Below are positions 8,660 to 16,068 of a stretch of 44,069 bases of DNA, piece after piece. The position numbers and the translations under genes were made by a program. The DNA comes from Bacteroidales bacterium (lineage in GTDB: Bacteria > Bacteroidota > Bacteroidia > Bacteroidales > UBA932): NCBI GenBank assembly GCA_017937885.1, contig JAGBCS010000071.1, positions 1-44,069 of the forward strand, given 5' to 3'. Position 1 is the stretch's first letter, and each line of letters opens with the position of its first letter. The notes beneath the pieces were generated by a model. That model was not told the DNA's origin and made no database searches. It was given only the letters and a program-made list of their open reading frames with translations.

Positions 8660-10201
8660 TTATTTTGCAAATGCTACAGATCTTGTTTCTCGGATTACGG
8701 TGATCTTCACCTGACCAGGATATACCATCTCTTCCTGAATCTTCTTTGCGATTTCTCCTGACAAAGATTCTGCATCCTGATCGGTTACCTGATCCGCTCC
8801 GACGATCACGCGAAGCTCGCGTCCCGCCTGAATAGCGTATGTCTTGGTCACGCCAGGATAAGACTGTGCGATGTTCTCCATATCCTTGAGTCTCTTGATG
8901 TATGACTCGATGACCTCGCGGCGTGCGCCCGGACGTGCTCCCGAAATCGCGTCACCGACCATTACGAGAGGGGAGATGATTGATGTCATTTCCATTTCCT
9001 CATGGTGTGCACCGATCGCATTGCAAACCTCCGGCTTCTCCTTGTACTTCTCGGCGAGCTTCATACCGAGGATTGCGTGTGGAAGCTCCGGATCCTCGTC
9101 TGATACCTTTCCGATATCATGAAGGAGACCGGCTCTCTTGGCAACCTTAGGATTCAGACCAAGCTCTGATGCCATTGTGGCACAGATGTTTGCAACTTCG
9201 CGAGCGTGTTGGAGAAGGTTCTGTCCATATGACGAGCGGTACTTCATGCGGCCGATGAGCTTGACAAGCTCGATGTGCATTCCGTGGATACCGAGATCGA
9301 TGCAGGTCCTCTTACCTGTCTCCATGATCTCGTCCTCAAGCTGCTTCTGTACCTTTGCAACGACCTCCTCGATACGTGCAGGGTGGATACGTCCGTCGAT
9401 CACGAGCTGATGCAGTGCGAGACGTGCAACCTCTCTTCTGACAGGGTCAAATGCTGAAAGGAGGATTGCTTCAGGAGTGTCATCAACGACGATCTCGACT
9501 CCTGTCGCAGCCTCAAGCGCGCGGATGTTGCGTCCTTCGCGTCCGATGATGCGTCCCTTGATCTCGTCGCTTTCGATATGGAACACAGTCACTGCGTTTT
9601 CAATTGCAGTTTCTGAGGCCGTACGCTGTATTGTGTTGATTACTATGCGCTTCGCTTCCTTGCTTGCGGTAAGACGGGCTTCGTCCATCACATCATTTAT
9701 GTATGACTGTGCCTGTGTCCTCGCCTCTGCCTTCATGCTCTCCATGAGCTGGTTCTTGGCCTCGGCTGCTGTCATACCTGCGATTTCTTCGATCTGTCTG
9801 ATCGCTTCCTGACGGAGCTTCTCATACTCTTCGGTCTTCTTTGTCGCGATCTCAACCTGCGTCTTGAGATTCTCTCTGATGGCGTCCGCTTCCTTGTTCT
9901 TGCGTCCGAGCTCCGAGTTCTGCTGGTTCAGGCTGTTCTCCTTCTGCTTCAGGCGGTTCTCAACATCGCTGATCTGCTTGTTCTTTTCGTTGATGTACTG
10001 CTCGTGTTCGCTCTTGAGCTGCAGGAACTTCTCCTTTGCCTGGAAGATCTTCTCCTTTTTGATACCCTCAGCCTCGATCTCAGCCTTCTTGATGATTTCG
10101 TCTTTCTGTCCTTTCAGAATTATTCTGCGGACAATTATGTAGGCTACGAGCGCCAGGATGGCGCCGATTACTGCACACAAAATGTTGATTACGATATTCA
10201 T
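8660..10201 (-). CDS. rny: Ribonuclease Y
   Basis: 513 residues, normal for the family. An N-terminal membrane anchor (about 4-25) is followed by a long charged coiled coil (to about 190), a KH RNA-binding domain ([13 protein letters not shown]), and an HD phosphohydrolase domain whose HDIGK starts at H361. RNase Y is a membrane-bound endonuclease that initiates mRNA decay. It lies downstream of zapA and a structured RNA, and dsbD follows. Its likely promoter is the TATTTTTG at 10235-10228, overlapping the U-tract of the upstream terminator. Confidence 0.96.
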   Translation of the reverse strand: MNIVINILCAVIGAILALVAYIIVRRIILKGQKDEIIKKAEIEAEGIKKEKIFQAKEKFLQLKSEHEQYINEKNKQISDVENRLKQKENSLNQQNSELGRKNKEADAIRENLKTQVEIATKKTEEYEKLRQEAIRQIEEIAGMTAAEAKNQLMESMKAEARTQAQSYINDVMDEARLTASKEAKRIVINTIQRTASETAIENAVTVFHIESDEIKGRIIGREGRNIRALEAATGVEIVVDDTPEAILLSAFDPVRREVARLALHQLVIDGRIHPARIEEVVAKVQKQLEDEIMETGKRTCIDLGIHGMHIELVKLIGRMKYRSSYGQNLLQHAREVANICATMASELGLNPKVAKRAGLLHDIGKVSDEDPELPHAILGMKLAEKYKEKPEVCNAIGAHHEEMEMTSIISPLVMVGDAISGARPGARREVIESYIKRLKDMENIAQSYPGVTKTYAIQAGRELRVIVGADQVTDQDAESLSGEIAKKIQEEMVYPGQVKITVIRETRSVAFAK

Positions 10202-10227
10202 ATAAATATATATTGGTTTAAGTTTTA

Positions 10228-10235
10228 CAAAAATA
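10228..10235 (-). promoter_or_regulatory. Probable -7 box of rny inside the terminator U-tract
   Basis: TATTTTTG on the minus strand fits TAnnTTTG and would place the start of transcription about 20 nt before the rny ATG. The -33 region (within the hairpin) is poor. Confidence 0.45.
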
Positions 10236-10236
10236 A

Positions 10237-10268
10237 TGACCAGTCTGCTTTCGGAAGCTGACTGGTCA
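10237..10268 (-). terminator. Intrinsic terminator upstream of rny
   Basis: TGACCAGTC (10237-10245) pairs perfectly with GACTGGTCA (10260-10268), with an inner GCTT/AAGC stem. On the minus strand the hairpin is followed by TTATTTTTG. It would end transcripts from zapA or the RNA gene. Confidence 0.75.
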
Positions 10269-10303
10269 GGTTATTCAATAAAAAGCCGTTAGCCGGTTTG
10301 ACA

Positions 10304-10445
10304 GAAAATCTTAAAAAATAAGATTTGGGCTCCGGATCATCGGTTCTGAAATCCTCCGTCCCGCATAGCGGAATCCCCAAAAGGGTCACATAGGCCAGTC
10401 ATCCCCATCCGAGTAGTCCCGGTTACATTATTAGCGTTGATTTCA
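10304..10445 (-). ncRNA. Structured RNA between zapA and rny, candidate 6S RNA
   Basis: A noncoding gap of about 250 nt holds a well-structured minus-strand RNA. A weak promoter (TTG, 21 nt, TTATTTTG at 10454-10447) precedes TGAAATC (10445-10439), which can pair with GATTTCA (10353-10347). An alternative pairing joins the GGG-CTC-GGAT segment (10421-10408) to ATCCGGAGCCC (10337-10327). An A/T-rich hairpin ends it at 10326-10306. In proteobacteria 6S RNA (ssrS) is next to zapA, and a Bacteroidales RNA motif (Bacteroidales-1) has been proposed to be 6S; assignment here rests on position, promoter, size and structure, not on an alignment. Confidence 0.55.
10306..10326 (-). terminator. A/T-rich hairpin at the 3' end of the structured RNA
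   Basis: AAATCTTA (10306-10313) and TAAGATTT (10319-10326) form an 8-bp stem with a five-base loop; TTCTGTC follows on the minus strand, so the U-tract is weak. Confidence 0.45.
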
Positions 10446-10458
10446 GCAAAATAAGTAA

Positions 10459-10758
10459 CTAACGGCTGTTTTTATCAATATTGTCAAGATAGCCTGCAAG
10501 TTCTCTTGCAAGTGCATCCTCACCGGCAGTCATGTCCTTGAGCTGCCTGTTGAGTGTCACATTCGACATGCACACATTCAATGCCACGAACGAAAGAATC
10601 TCCACCATCGGCTTCTCAGGGAACTTGTTCTGATATGCCTCCAGCATTCTGTTTATGTCGTCTGCAGCCTTTCTGATCACTTCCTCGTGCTCCGGAGAAT
10701 TCACTTTGAGCGGATATGAACGGCCTGCAATCTTTATTGTAATGCTCTGCTCTGCCAT
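10459..10758 (-). CDS. zapA: Cell division protein ZapA
   Basis: 99 residues, normal ZapA length. The N-terminal beta part (ITIKIAGRSYPLKV) and the ordered HEEVIRKAADDINRML segment are typical, followed by a helical tail. ZapA binds FtsZ filaments and stabilises the Z ring in the cytoplasm. It begins 1 nt after the stop of the coiled-coil gene upstream, so the two are one operon and probably one complex. Confidence 0.9.
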   Translation of the reverse strand: MAEQSITIKIAGRSYPLKVNSPEHEEVIRKAADDINRMLEAYQNKFPEKPMVEILSFVALNVCMSNVTLNRQLKDMTAGEDALARELAGYLDNIDKNSR

Positions 10759-10759
10759 A

Positions 10760-11041
10760 TTATCCCTCCATTAATGCTATGCACCTGTCAATCTCCTTCA
10801 TCAGACTGTCTATCTTCTTTCTGGCCTGTGGGCTGCCTTCGCTTCCCGCCTTGAATGCTTCTGCAAGTTTCAGGTTATCAATCTGTCTTTCTAACTCTGT
10901 TATCTGCTTCCTGTAGGCTTCGTTCTGTGCCTGAGCCTTGTCCAGAGCGGCCTGGAGGCTTTCGCGCTCCATCTTTTCCGCTTCGTATGCTGCGATCAGC
11001 TGCCTTATTCTCTGCTTTATTGTCTCAAGCATTTCATTCAC
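10760..11041 (-). CDS. Small coiled-coil protein upstream of zapA
   Basis: 93 residues, almost entirely heptad-like helix (about 5-60), rich in Glu, Lys, Gln and Ala, with a helical tail ending IDRCIALMEG. No enzymatic motif. Its tight coupling to zapA suggests a ZapB-like or ZapA-partner role at the division site; that is inference from context, not sequence identity. Its promoter is embedded in the preceding terminator. Confidence 0.75.
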   Translation of the reverse strand: MNEMLETIKQRIRQLIAAYEAEKMERESLQAALDKAQAQNEAYRKQITELERQIDNLKLAEAFKAGSEGSPQARKKIDSLMKEIDRCIALMEG

Positions 11042-11057
11042 GTTTAAACCTACCCTG

Positions 11058-11089
11058 CAAAAATAACAAACTGCTTTGATTTCTCAAAA
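11058..11089 (-). promoter_or_regulatory. Promoter of the coiled-coil/zapA operon
   Basis: TTTTG (11089-11085), a 19-nt spacer and TATTTTTG (11065-11058) match the Bacteroidota consensus, and would start transcription about 10 nt before the ATG at 11041. The -33 box lies in the loop and the spacer in the stem of the preceding terminator. Confidence 0.7.
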
Positions 11090-11115
11090 TAATTTGAGCA
11101 TATCAAAGCAGTTTG
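11067..11115 (-). terminator. Terminator of the 2-oxoacid oxidoreductase operon
   Basis: CAAACTGCTTTGAT (11067-11080) and ATCAAAGCAGTTTG (11102-11115) form a perfect 14-bp stem enclosing a second stem CTCAAA/TTTGAG (11083-11088, 11093-11098). TTATTTTTG follows on the minus strand. Confidence 0.8.
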
Positions 11116-11133
11116 ACAGTTATTTAAAGGAAA

Positions 11134-11676
11134 TTACAGCTCTTCTACCGCTTTCATTCCTTCTTCGATGGCAGCTTTGTTGAGCGCGATAAGGTCTGCA
11201 TAACGTGCAGGGATGCATTTTGCAAGTCCCTTGTCGATGTTGTCGAACGACACGATAGGCTTGATCTTGAGGTATGCTCCCATCACGGCCATATTGTATA
11301 CCTTCGAGTTTCCGACCTGCGCCGCAACGTTGATGGCGTCGATCCTGCAGATCTTGATATCTGTTCTTGTCGGCGGGTTGATGATTCCGTTAGGGTCATA
11401 GATCAGGAGGCCGCCCGGCTTCACAGTGCTCTCGAACTTGTCGAGTGACTGCTGGTTAAGGATGATGGCGGTGTCGTACTTTGTCACGATAGGTGAGCTG
11501 ATCTTCTTGTCGCTCACGATAACGCAGACATTTGCTGTACCACCACGCATCTCCGGTCCATATGAAGGCATCCATGTCACCTCCATATCCTGCATGATCG
11601 CGCAGTATGCCAGAATCTTTCCCATTGAGAGGACGCCCTGTCCTCCGAATCCTGCAATGATTATCTCTTCTTTCAT
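11134..11676 (-). CDS. 2-oxoacid:ferredoxin oxidoreductase, gamma subunit
   Basis: 180 residues. The N-terminus IIIAGFGGQGVLSMGKILA is the glycine-rich signature of the gamma domain of the pyruvate/ketoisovalerate oxidoreductase superfamily; the GPEMRGGTANVCV segment is also typical. It is the last gene of a four-gene operon (delta, alpha, beta, gamma), starting 2 nt after the beta subunit. The complex oxidatively decarboxylates a 2-oxoacid to its acyl-CoA and reduces ferredoxin in the cytoplasm. The operon is followed by a strong terminator. Confidence 0.92.
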   Translation of the reverse strand: MKEEIIIAGFGGQGVLSMGKILAYCAIMQDMEVTWMPSYGPEMRGGTANVCVIVSDKKISSPIVTKYDTAIILNQQSLDKFESTVKPGGLLIYDPNGIINPPTRTDIKICRIDAINVAAQVGNSKVYNMAVMGAYLKIKPIVSFDNIDKGLAKCIPARYADLIALNKAAIEEGMKAVEEL

Positions 11677-11678
11677 GA

Positions 11679-12452
11679 TTACTCCTGTTTTAAAACGTCC
11701 TTGATGTCACCGAGCGGATATTTTGTGAACATGTTCTCCACCATCCACTTGTTCGCAGCCACAGGGCTCATCTTCCATCCTGAATTGCATGTCGCAACGA
11801 TTTCGACGAATGAGAGTCCGATGCCTTTCTGGCTGTATTCGAATGCCTTGCGGATAGCTGCCTTGGCCTTGCGTGCTGCTGGTGCTGTGTGTACCGACTG
11901 TCTTGTGATGAACGCTGTTCCGTCGAGCTGGGCGATCATCGGTGCGAGAACGAGTGGGAAACCGTTCAGCTTTGCATCACGGCCGTAAGGGGTTGTCGCT
12001 GTCTTCATTCCGAGAAGTGTCGTCGGCGCCATCTGACCTCCGGTCATACCGTAGATGCCGTTGTTGATGAAGATCACGACGATGTTCTCTCCGCGGCTGC
12101 ATGCATGGATGATTTCGGCTGTACCGATTGATGCGAGGTCGCCGTCTCCCTGATATGTGAACACATATTTGTCAGGATTGAGCCTCTTTGTCGCTGTCGC
12201 AAGGGCAGGTGCGCGTCCGTGAGCTGCCTGCTGCCAATCGATGTTGAGGTAGTTGTATGCAAATACCGAACAGCCTACAGGGCTGATGGCGATGGTCTTG
12301 TCCTGGATGCCCATTTCCTCGATCACCTCGGCAACGAGCTTGTGGACTGTACCGTGAGAACATCCCGGACAGTAATGCATCACATTGTCTGTCAGAATAG
12401 GTGTCTTCTTGTAGACGATGTTCTCGGGCTTCTTGATATCTTCTATATTCAT
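11679..12452 (-). CDS. 2-oxoacid:ferredoxin oxidoreductase, thiamine-diphosphate-binding beta subunit
   Basis: 257 residues. It shows the TPP motif GDGDLASIG ... INNGIYGMTGGQ, and an N-terminal CPGCSHG as in ketoglutarate/ketoisovalerate oxidoreductase beta subunits. It lacks the long C-terminal extension of some pyruvate enzymes. It sits 9 nt after the alpha subunit. Annotation pipelines call such Bacteroidales operons VOR or KOR; substrate (branched-chain 2-oxoacid or 2-oxoglutarate) cannot be settled by eye. Confidence 0.92.
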   Translation of the reverse strand: MNIEDIKKPENIVYKKTPILTDNVMHYCPGCSHGTVHKLVAEVIEEMGIQDKTIAISPVGCSVFAYNYLNIDWQQAAHGRAPALATATKRLNPDKYVFTYQGDGDLASIGTAEIIHACSRGENIVVIFINNGIYGMTGGQMAPTTLLGMKTATTPYGRDAKLNGFPLVLAPMIAQLDGTAFITRQSVHTAPAARKAKAAIRKAFEYSQKGIGLSFVEIVATCNSGWKMSPVAANKWMVENMFTKYPLGDIKDVLKQE

Positions 12453-12461
12453 TGCTTTTCC

Positions 12462-13544
12462 TTATTTCAGATTGTTGAACTTCTTGAACGCCTCTACAAT
12501 TTCGTCAGGAGTGTAGATGTTTCCTCCCTGTCTTCCGTAGAATCCTACAGGGCATGCGCCGTTTACGGCAAGCTTTACGTCATCTACCATCTGGCCGAGG
12601 TTGAGCTCGATGCTCATCATGCTCTTTACCTGTCCTGAAAGCTCCTGGAGCCTCTTTGCCGGGAATGGGAAGAGGGTGACAGGTCTGAGGAGACCCGCCT
12701 TGATGCCTTCCTCACGGAGCTGGTCAACCACAGCTTCGCAGATACGTGCAGAACAGCCGAATGCGACGAAAAGATACTCGGCGTCAGCTGTCTGATACTC
12801 CTCATATCTCACTTCGTTCTCCTTGATCACCTCGTACTTTGCAGCGAGCTTCTGGTTGAAGCGCTCCTGTACGTCTGACTCGAGAGCGAGGGAAGTGATG
12901 AAGTTATAAGACCTGTCTGCAGACTTTCCTGTTGTAGCCCAAGGGGCTATAGCCTTGAGTTCTTCCTCTGTCATGCGAGGCTTCTCAGGACGGAGCTCCA
13001 CCTTCTCCATCATCTGGCCTACGATGCCGTCGGCGAGGATGATTACAGGGGTGCGGTACTTGAAAGCAAGGTCAAAGCCTGTGTCGACGAAGTCATACAT
13101 GTCCTGTGCTGAAGCTGGAGCAAGAACGATGGCATTGTAGTCGCCGTGTCCGCCGCCCTTCACGCACTGGTTGTAGTCACTCTGGCTAGGCTGGATGGTT
13201 CCCAGACCGGGACCGCCGCGCTGGCAGTTCACGACAACGCATGGAAGCTCTGCGCCTGCAAGGTAGCTGAGACCTTCGCACATGAGGCTGATTCCCGGCG
13301 AACTTGAAGATGTCATGACCTTCTTTCCGCAGCATGCGCCGCCGTAAACCATGTTGATAGAAGATGTCTCGCTCTCTGCCTGGAGGACAACCATACCTGT
13401 AGTAAGCCATGGCCTTTCCTTCATGAGAGTCTCCATTACTTCAGACTGCGGAGTGATAGGATAACCGAAGTATCCGTCCGCACCGTTGCGTATTGCCGAT
13501 ATGGCAATCGCCTCGTTTCCTTTCATCAGAATTTTCTCTGCCAT
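12462..13544 (-). CDS. vorB: 2-oxoacid:ferredoxin oxidoreductase, alpha subunit (VorB-like)
   Basis: 360 residues. N-terminal pyrimidine-binding domain (ILMKGNEAIAISAIRNGADGYFGYPITPQSE) with the GGACCGKKVMTSSSSPG segment, then the C-terminal transketolase-like domain (AEYLFVAFGCSARICE). The family match is to the 3-methyl-2-oxobutanoate (ketoisovalerate) VorB group as commonly annotated in Bacteroidales, though KorA is close. It follows the ferredoxin-like subunit by 5 nt. In anaerobes this complex links amino-acid-derived 2-oxoacids to acyl-CoA and reduced ferredoxin, or works in reverse for synthesis. Confidence 0.9.
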   Translation of the reverse strand: MAEKILMKGNEAIAISAIRNGADGYFGYPITPQSEVMETLMKERPWLTTGMVVLQAESETSSINMVYGGACCGKKVMTSSSSPGISLMCEGLSYLAGAELPCVVVNCQRGGPGLGTIQPSQSDYNQCVKGGGHGDYNAIVLAPASAQDMYDFVDTGFDLAFKYRTPVIILADGIVGQMMEKVELRPEKPRMTEEELKAIAPWATTGKSADRSYNFITSLALESDVQERFNQKLAAKYEVIKENEVRYEEYQTADAEYLFVAFGCSARICEAVVDQLREEGIKAGLLRPVTLFPFPAKRLQELSGQVKSMMSIELNLGQMVDDVKLAVNGACPVGFYGRQGGNIYTPDEIVEAFKKFNNLK

Positions 13545-13549
13545 ATCCC

Positions 13550-13768
13550 TTAGATTTTAACTCTGTAAACAGTGATTACCGAATCAGGACAGACTATTGC
13601 ACAGTTTGAACAACCAATGCAGGCGTCTCCTACCATCTCGGCATAATGATAACCCTTGCTGTTGACCATTTTTGCGAGCTCGATGCTCTTGGTCGGACAG
13701 TTTTCGACACATACTCCGCAACCTTTGCATTTCTGTGTATCGACTTCGATAGCTCCTTTGAATGCCAT
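13550..13768 (-). CDS. 2-oxoacid oxidoreductase delta subunit, 2[4Fe-4S] ferredoxin-like
   Basis: 72 residues with two complete four-cysteine cluster motifs (CKGCGVCVENCP and CIGCSNCAIVCP). It carries electrons from the TPP site to free ferredoxin. It is the first gene of the operon, behind a good promoter (TTTG, 20 nt, TATATTTA). Confidence 0.93.
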   Translation of the reverse strand: MAFKGAIEVDTQKCKGCGVCVENCPTKSIELAKMVNSKGYHYAEMVGDACIGCSNCAIVCPDSVITVYRVKI

Positions 13769-13826
13769 TATCCGTTGATTTTTAATTGTTTTATGTATTT
13801 GTGAGATTTTGCTTTCAAAATCGTAG

Positions 13827-13858
13827 TAAATATACGGGTTTTTATTTAAATTGTCAAA
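13827..13858 (-). promoter_or_regulatory. Promoter of the 2-oxoacid oxidoreductase operon
   Basis: TTTG (13858-13855), 20 nt, TATATTTA (13834-13827) on the minus strand; only the last base of the -7 box departs from consensus. The leader would be about 50 nt. Confidence 0.6.
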
Positions 13859-13917
13859 TAATGTTTAAAAAATTATCTATCGTCAGGAAATGGCACGCGT
13901 TTGTCAGAAAAAATTCA

Positions 13918-13925
13918 TATCTTTG
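13918..13925 (+). promoter_or_regulatory. -7 box for the amidohydrolase-PNP operon
   Basis: TATCTTTG lies 21 nt before the ATG at 13947, matching TAnnTTTG. No clear -33 box at the usual spacing. It is divergent from the oxidoreductase promoter. Confidence 0.5.
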
Positions 13926-13946
13926 AAAACTCTAAAGTAATGTAAA

Positions 13947-15218
13947 ATGAGGACTGTACTTCTGAAAAATATTGTCTCCGAGGGTGTTGTCTCTGATATT
14001 CTGATCAAGGATGACAGGATAGCTCAGGTCGTTCCTGCCCGGACACAGACATTTGATGATATAGAGGTGGATGAGGAAGTCGATTGCACGGGAAGGACAG
14101 CTGTTTCCGGCTTCGTGAATATGCACACGCATGCCGGTATGTCCATGATGCGCGGAGTCGGTGAGGATATCGCCTTTCATGAGTGGCTGGACCGTATATG
14201 GACGATAGAGTCCGGAATCGACGAGGAATATGTCTACCATGCGACGAAGGTTGCATGTCTCGAGATGATAAAGACCGGTACGACGACCTTCAATGACCAT
14301 TATTGGCATATGCCGATGGGATATAAGGCAGCTTCCGAACTGGGACTCAGGAGCGTGCATGCTTATGTCATATGCGACCGCAACGACCCGCAGGAGTCCG
14401 AACGTCAGAAGGAGCAGTGCGAGCGTATGTACAATGAATCGAAGTCGTGGGGACCTATGGCCACATTCGCAGTTGCCATACACGCCATTTATTCCGTAAG
14501 CGAACCGATGATCCTTTGGGCGGCGCAGTTTGCCCGCGAGAGGGGATTGAAGATACATATCCATGTGTCTGAGACCCGGAAGGAGGTCGATGACTGTCTT
14601 GCTCTGCATGGAGTTTCACCTGTCGTATATCTTGACAGACTGGGTGTCCTTGGGCCGGATGTGATAGCCGCACATACGTTGTGGGTTTCAGACGAGGACG
14701 TCGAGATACTCGGAAAGAGGGGAGTGACCTGTGTGCACAATGTGAATTCGAACCTGAAGCTTGCGTCCGGCTATAAGTTCAGATACAATGAATTACGCGA
14801 TGCCGGAGCGAATGTGTGTCTGGGTACGGACGGATGTGCATCATCAAACAATCTTGATATGCTTGAGACTATGAAGACCTCAGCCATGATACAGAAGGCC
14901 TGGCGTGATGATCCTTCAGCGATGCCTCTTGGAGAGATATTGGCGATGGCGACAGTCAACGCAGGCAAAGGACTAGGACTTGAGGTCGGAAAGCTTGAGA
15001 CCGGTTCCATGGCTGATATCCTGATAGTCGACACTGACAGCTATCATTTCCTTTCTCCAGGTTCGTTTGAGGCCAATCTGATATATTCAGCACATTCCGA
15101 CTGCATCGAGTCTGTGATCTGCGGAGGAAGGTTTGTGATGAGAGACCGTGTTGTACCCGGCGAAAAGGAAATCCTTGCAGAAGCGCGTAAGGCGATGCTG
15201 CGTCTGAATAGAATCTGA
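13947..15218 (+). CDS. mtaD: Amidohydrolase of the 5'-methylthioadenosine/S-adenosylhomocysteine deaminase family
   Basis: 423 residues, the usual length. Metal ligands of the amidohydrolase fold are visible: H60/H62 (MHTHAG), H206 followed by catalytic-type E209 (HIHVSE), H243 (AAH) and D295 (LGTDG). The ASSNNLDM segment after D295 is typical of MTA/SAH deaminases. The expected reaction is hydrolytic deamination of MTA or SAH to the inosine analogue in the cytoplasm. A purine nucleoside phosphorylase follows 10 nt downstream, which fits a salvage route. Other nucleoside or guanine-type substrates remain possible. Confidence 0.85.
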   Translation: MRTVLLKNIVSEGVVSDILIKDDRIAQVVPARTQTFDDIEVDEEVDCTGRTAVSGFVNMHTHAGMSMMRGVGEDIAFHEWLDRIWTIESGIDEEYVYHATKVACLEMIKTGTTTFNDHYWHMPMGYKAASELGLRSVHAYVICDRNDPQESERQKEQCERMYNESKSWGPMATFAVAIHAIYSVSEPMILWAAQFARERGLKIHIHVSETRKEVDDCLALHGVSPVVYLDRLGVLGPDVIAAHTLWVSDEDVEILGKRGVTCVHNVNSNLKLASGYKFRYNELRDAGANVCLGTDGCASSNNLDMLETMKTSAMIQKAWRDDPSAMPLGEILAMATVNAGKGLGLEVGKLETGSMADILIVDTDSYHFLSPGSFEANLIYSAHSDCIESVICGGRFVMRDRVVPGEKEILAEARKAMLRLNRI

Positions 15219-15228
15219 TATCAAAATT

Positions 15229-16065
15229 ATGAAGATTATGGATCCACGAGTAGAAAAGATCATGACCGCCGCTGAATATATTGCGGCTAAACTGGACGGC
15301 AGAAAGCCGTTCGCTGGCATAGTACTTGGCAGCGGACTCGGCAAACTTGCGGATAAGATAGAGAATCCGACAATCATTCCATATAGGGAAATCCCCGGCT
15401 TTCCGGTTTCGACCGCTGTCGGCCATAAGGGAAACTTCATAGCAGGAGAGCTTGGAGGAAAATTCGTTGTGGCCATGCAGGGACGCTTCCATTATTACGA
15501 GGGCTATCCGATGGAGCTTGTGACTCTGCCTATCCGTGTCATGAAGGTCCTCGGTATACAGTATCTTTTCGTTTCCAATGCGGCAGGAGGAGTCAACTTC
15601 GACTTCAAGGTCGGTGATCTGATGGTCATCACGGATCATATCAGCCACCTTCCTAATCCGCTTATCGGCCCTAATATGGAAGAGTTCGGACCGCGTTTCC
15701 CTGATATGACCAGGCCATATGACAAGAAGCTGAGGATGAGGGCGTTCGAACTTGCGGCAGGCCTTGGATACGAGCTTAAGAGCGGCGTGTATTTTGCCAG
15801 CACCGGACCTACTTACGAGACGCCTGCAGAGTATAAGTACTACAGACTCATCGGAGCTGATGCGGTCGGAATGTCAACAATTCCTGAAGTCATTGTCGCA
15901 CGTCATTCTGACATTCCGGTATTCGGAATGTCAGTAATCACGAATGAAGCTCATGATGACTATGCGGAAGATTATGTAAATGATGGTGATGATGTCGTGG
16001 TTGCGGCAGATGCTGCAGCAGACAAGATGACCACCTTGTTCACGAAGATCATAGCTTCGCTGTAG
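15229..16065 (+). CDS. punA: Purine-nucleoside phosphorylase, trimeric type
   Basis: 278 residues, normal for the trimeric PNP/MTAP family. It shows the phosphate-binding GSGLG (34-38), the SNAAGGVN segment, GPTYETPAE, and N239 in VITNEAHDD, the asparagine that favours 6-oxopurines in PNP. It cleaves inosine or guanosine with phosphate to base and ribose-1-phosphate. As the second gene after an MTA/SAH deaminase, it could also phosphorolyse methylthioinosine. It converges on nadE with only 3 nt between the two stops and no terminator hairpin. Confidence 0.92.
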   Translation: MKIMDPRVEKIMTAAEYIAAKLDGRKPFAGIVLGSGLGKLADKIENPTIIPYREIPGFPVSTAVGHKGNFIAGELGGKFVVAMQGRFHYYEGYPMELVTLPIRVMKVLGIQYLFVSNAAGGVNFDFKVGDLMVITDHISHLPNPLIGPNMEEFGPRFPDMTRPYDKKLRMRAFELAAGLGYELKSGVYFASTGPTYETPAEYKYYRLIGADAVGMSTIPEVIVARHSDIPVFGMSVITNEAHDDYAEDYVNDGDDVVVAADAAADKMTTLFTKIIASL

Positions 16066-16068
16066 AAA

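Noticed and set aside
13932..14609. 225-codon frame antisense to the amidohydrolase
   Set aside because: All metal-binding motifs are on the plus strand; the antisense product has no coherent features.
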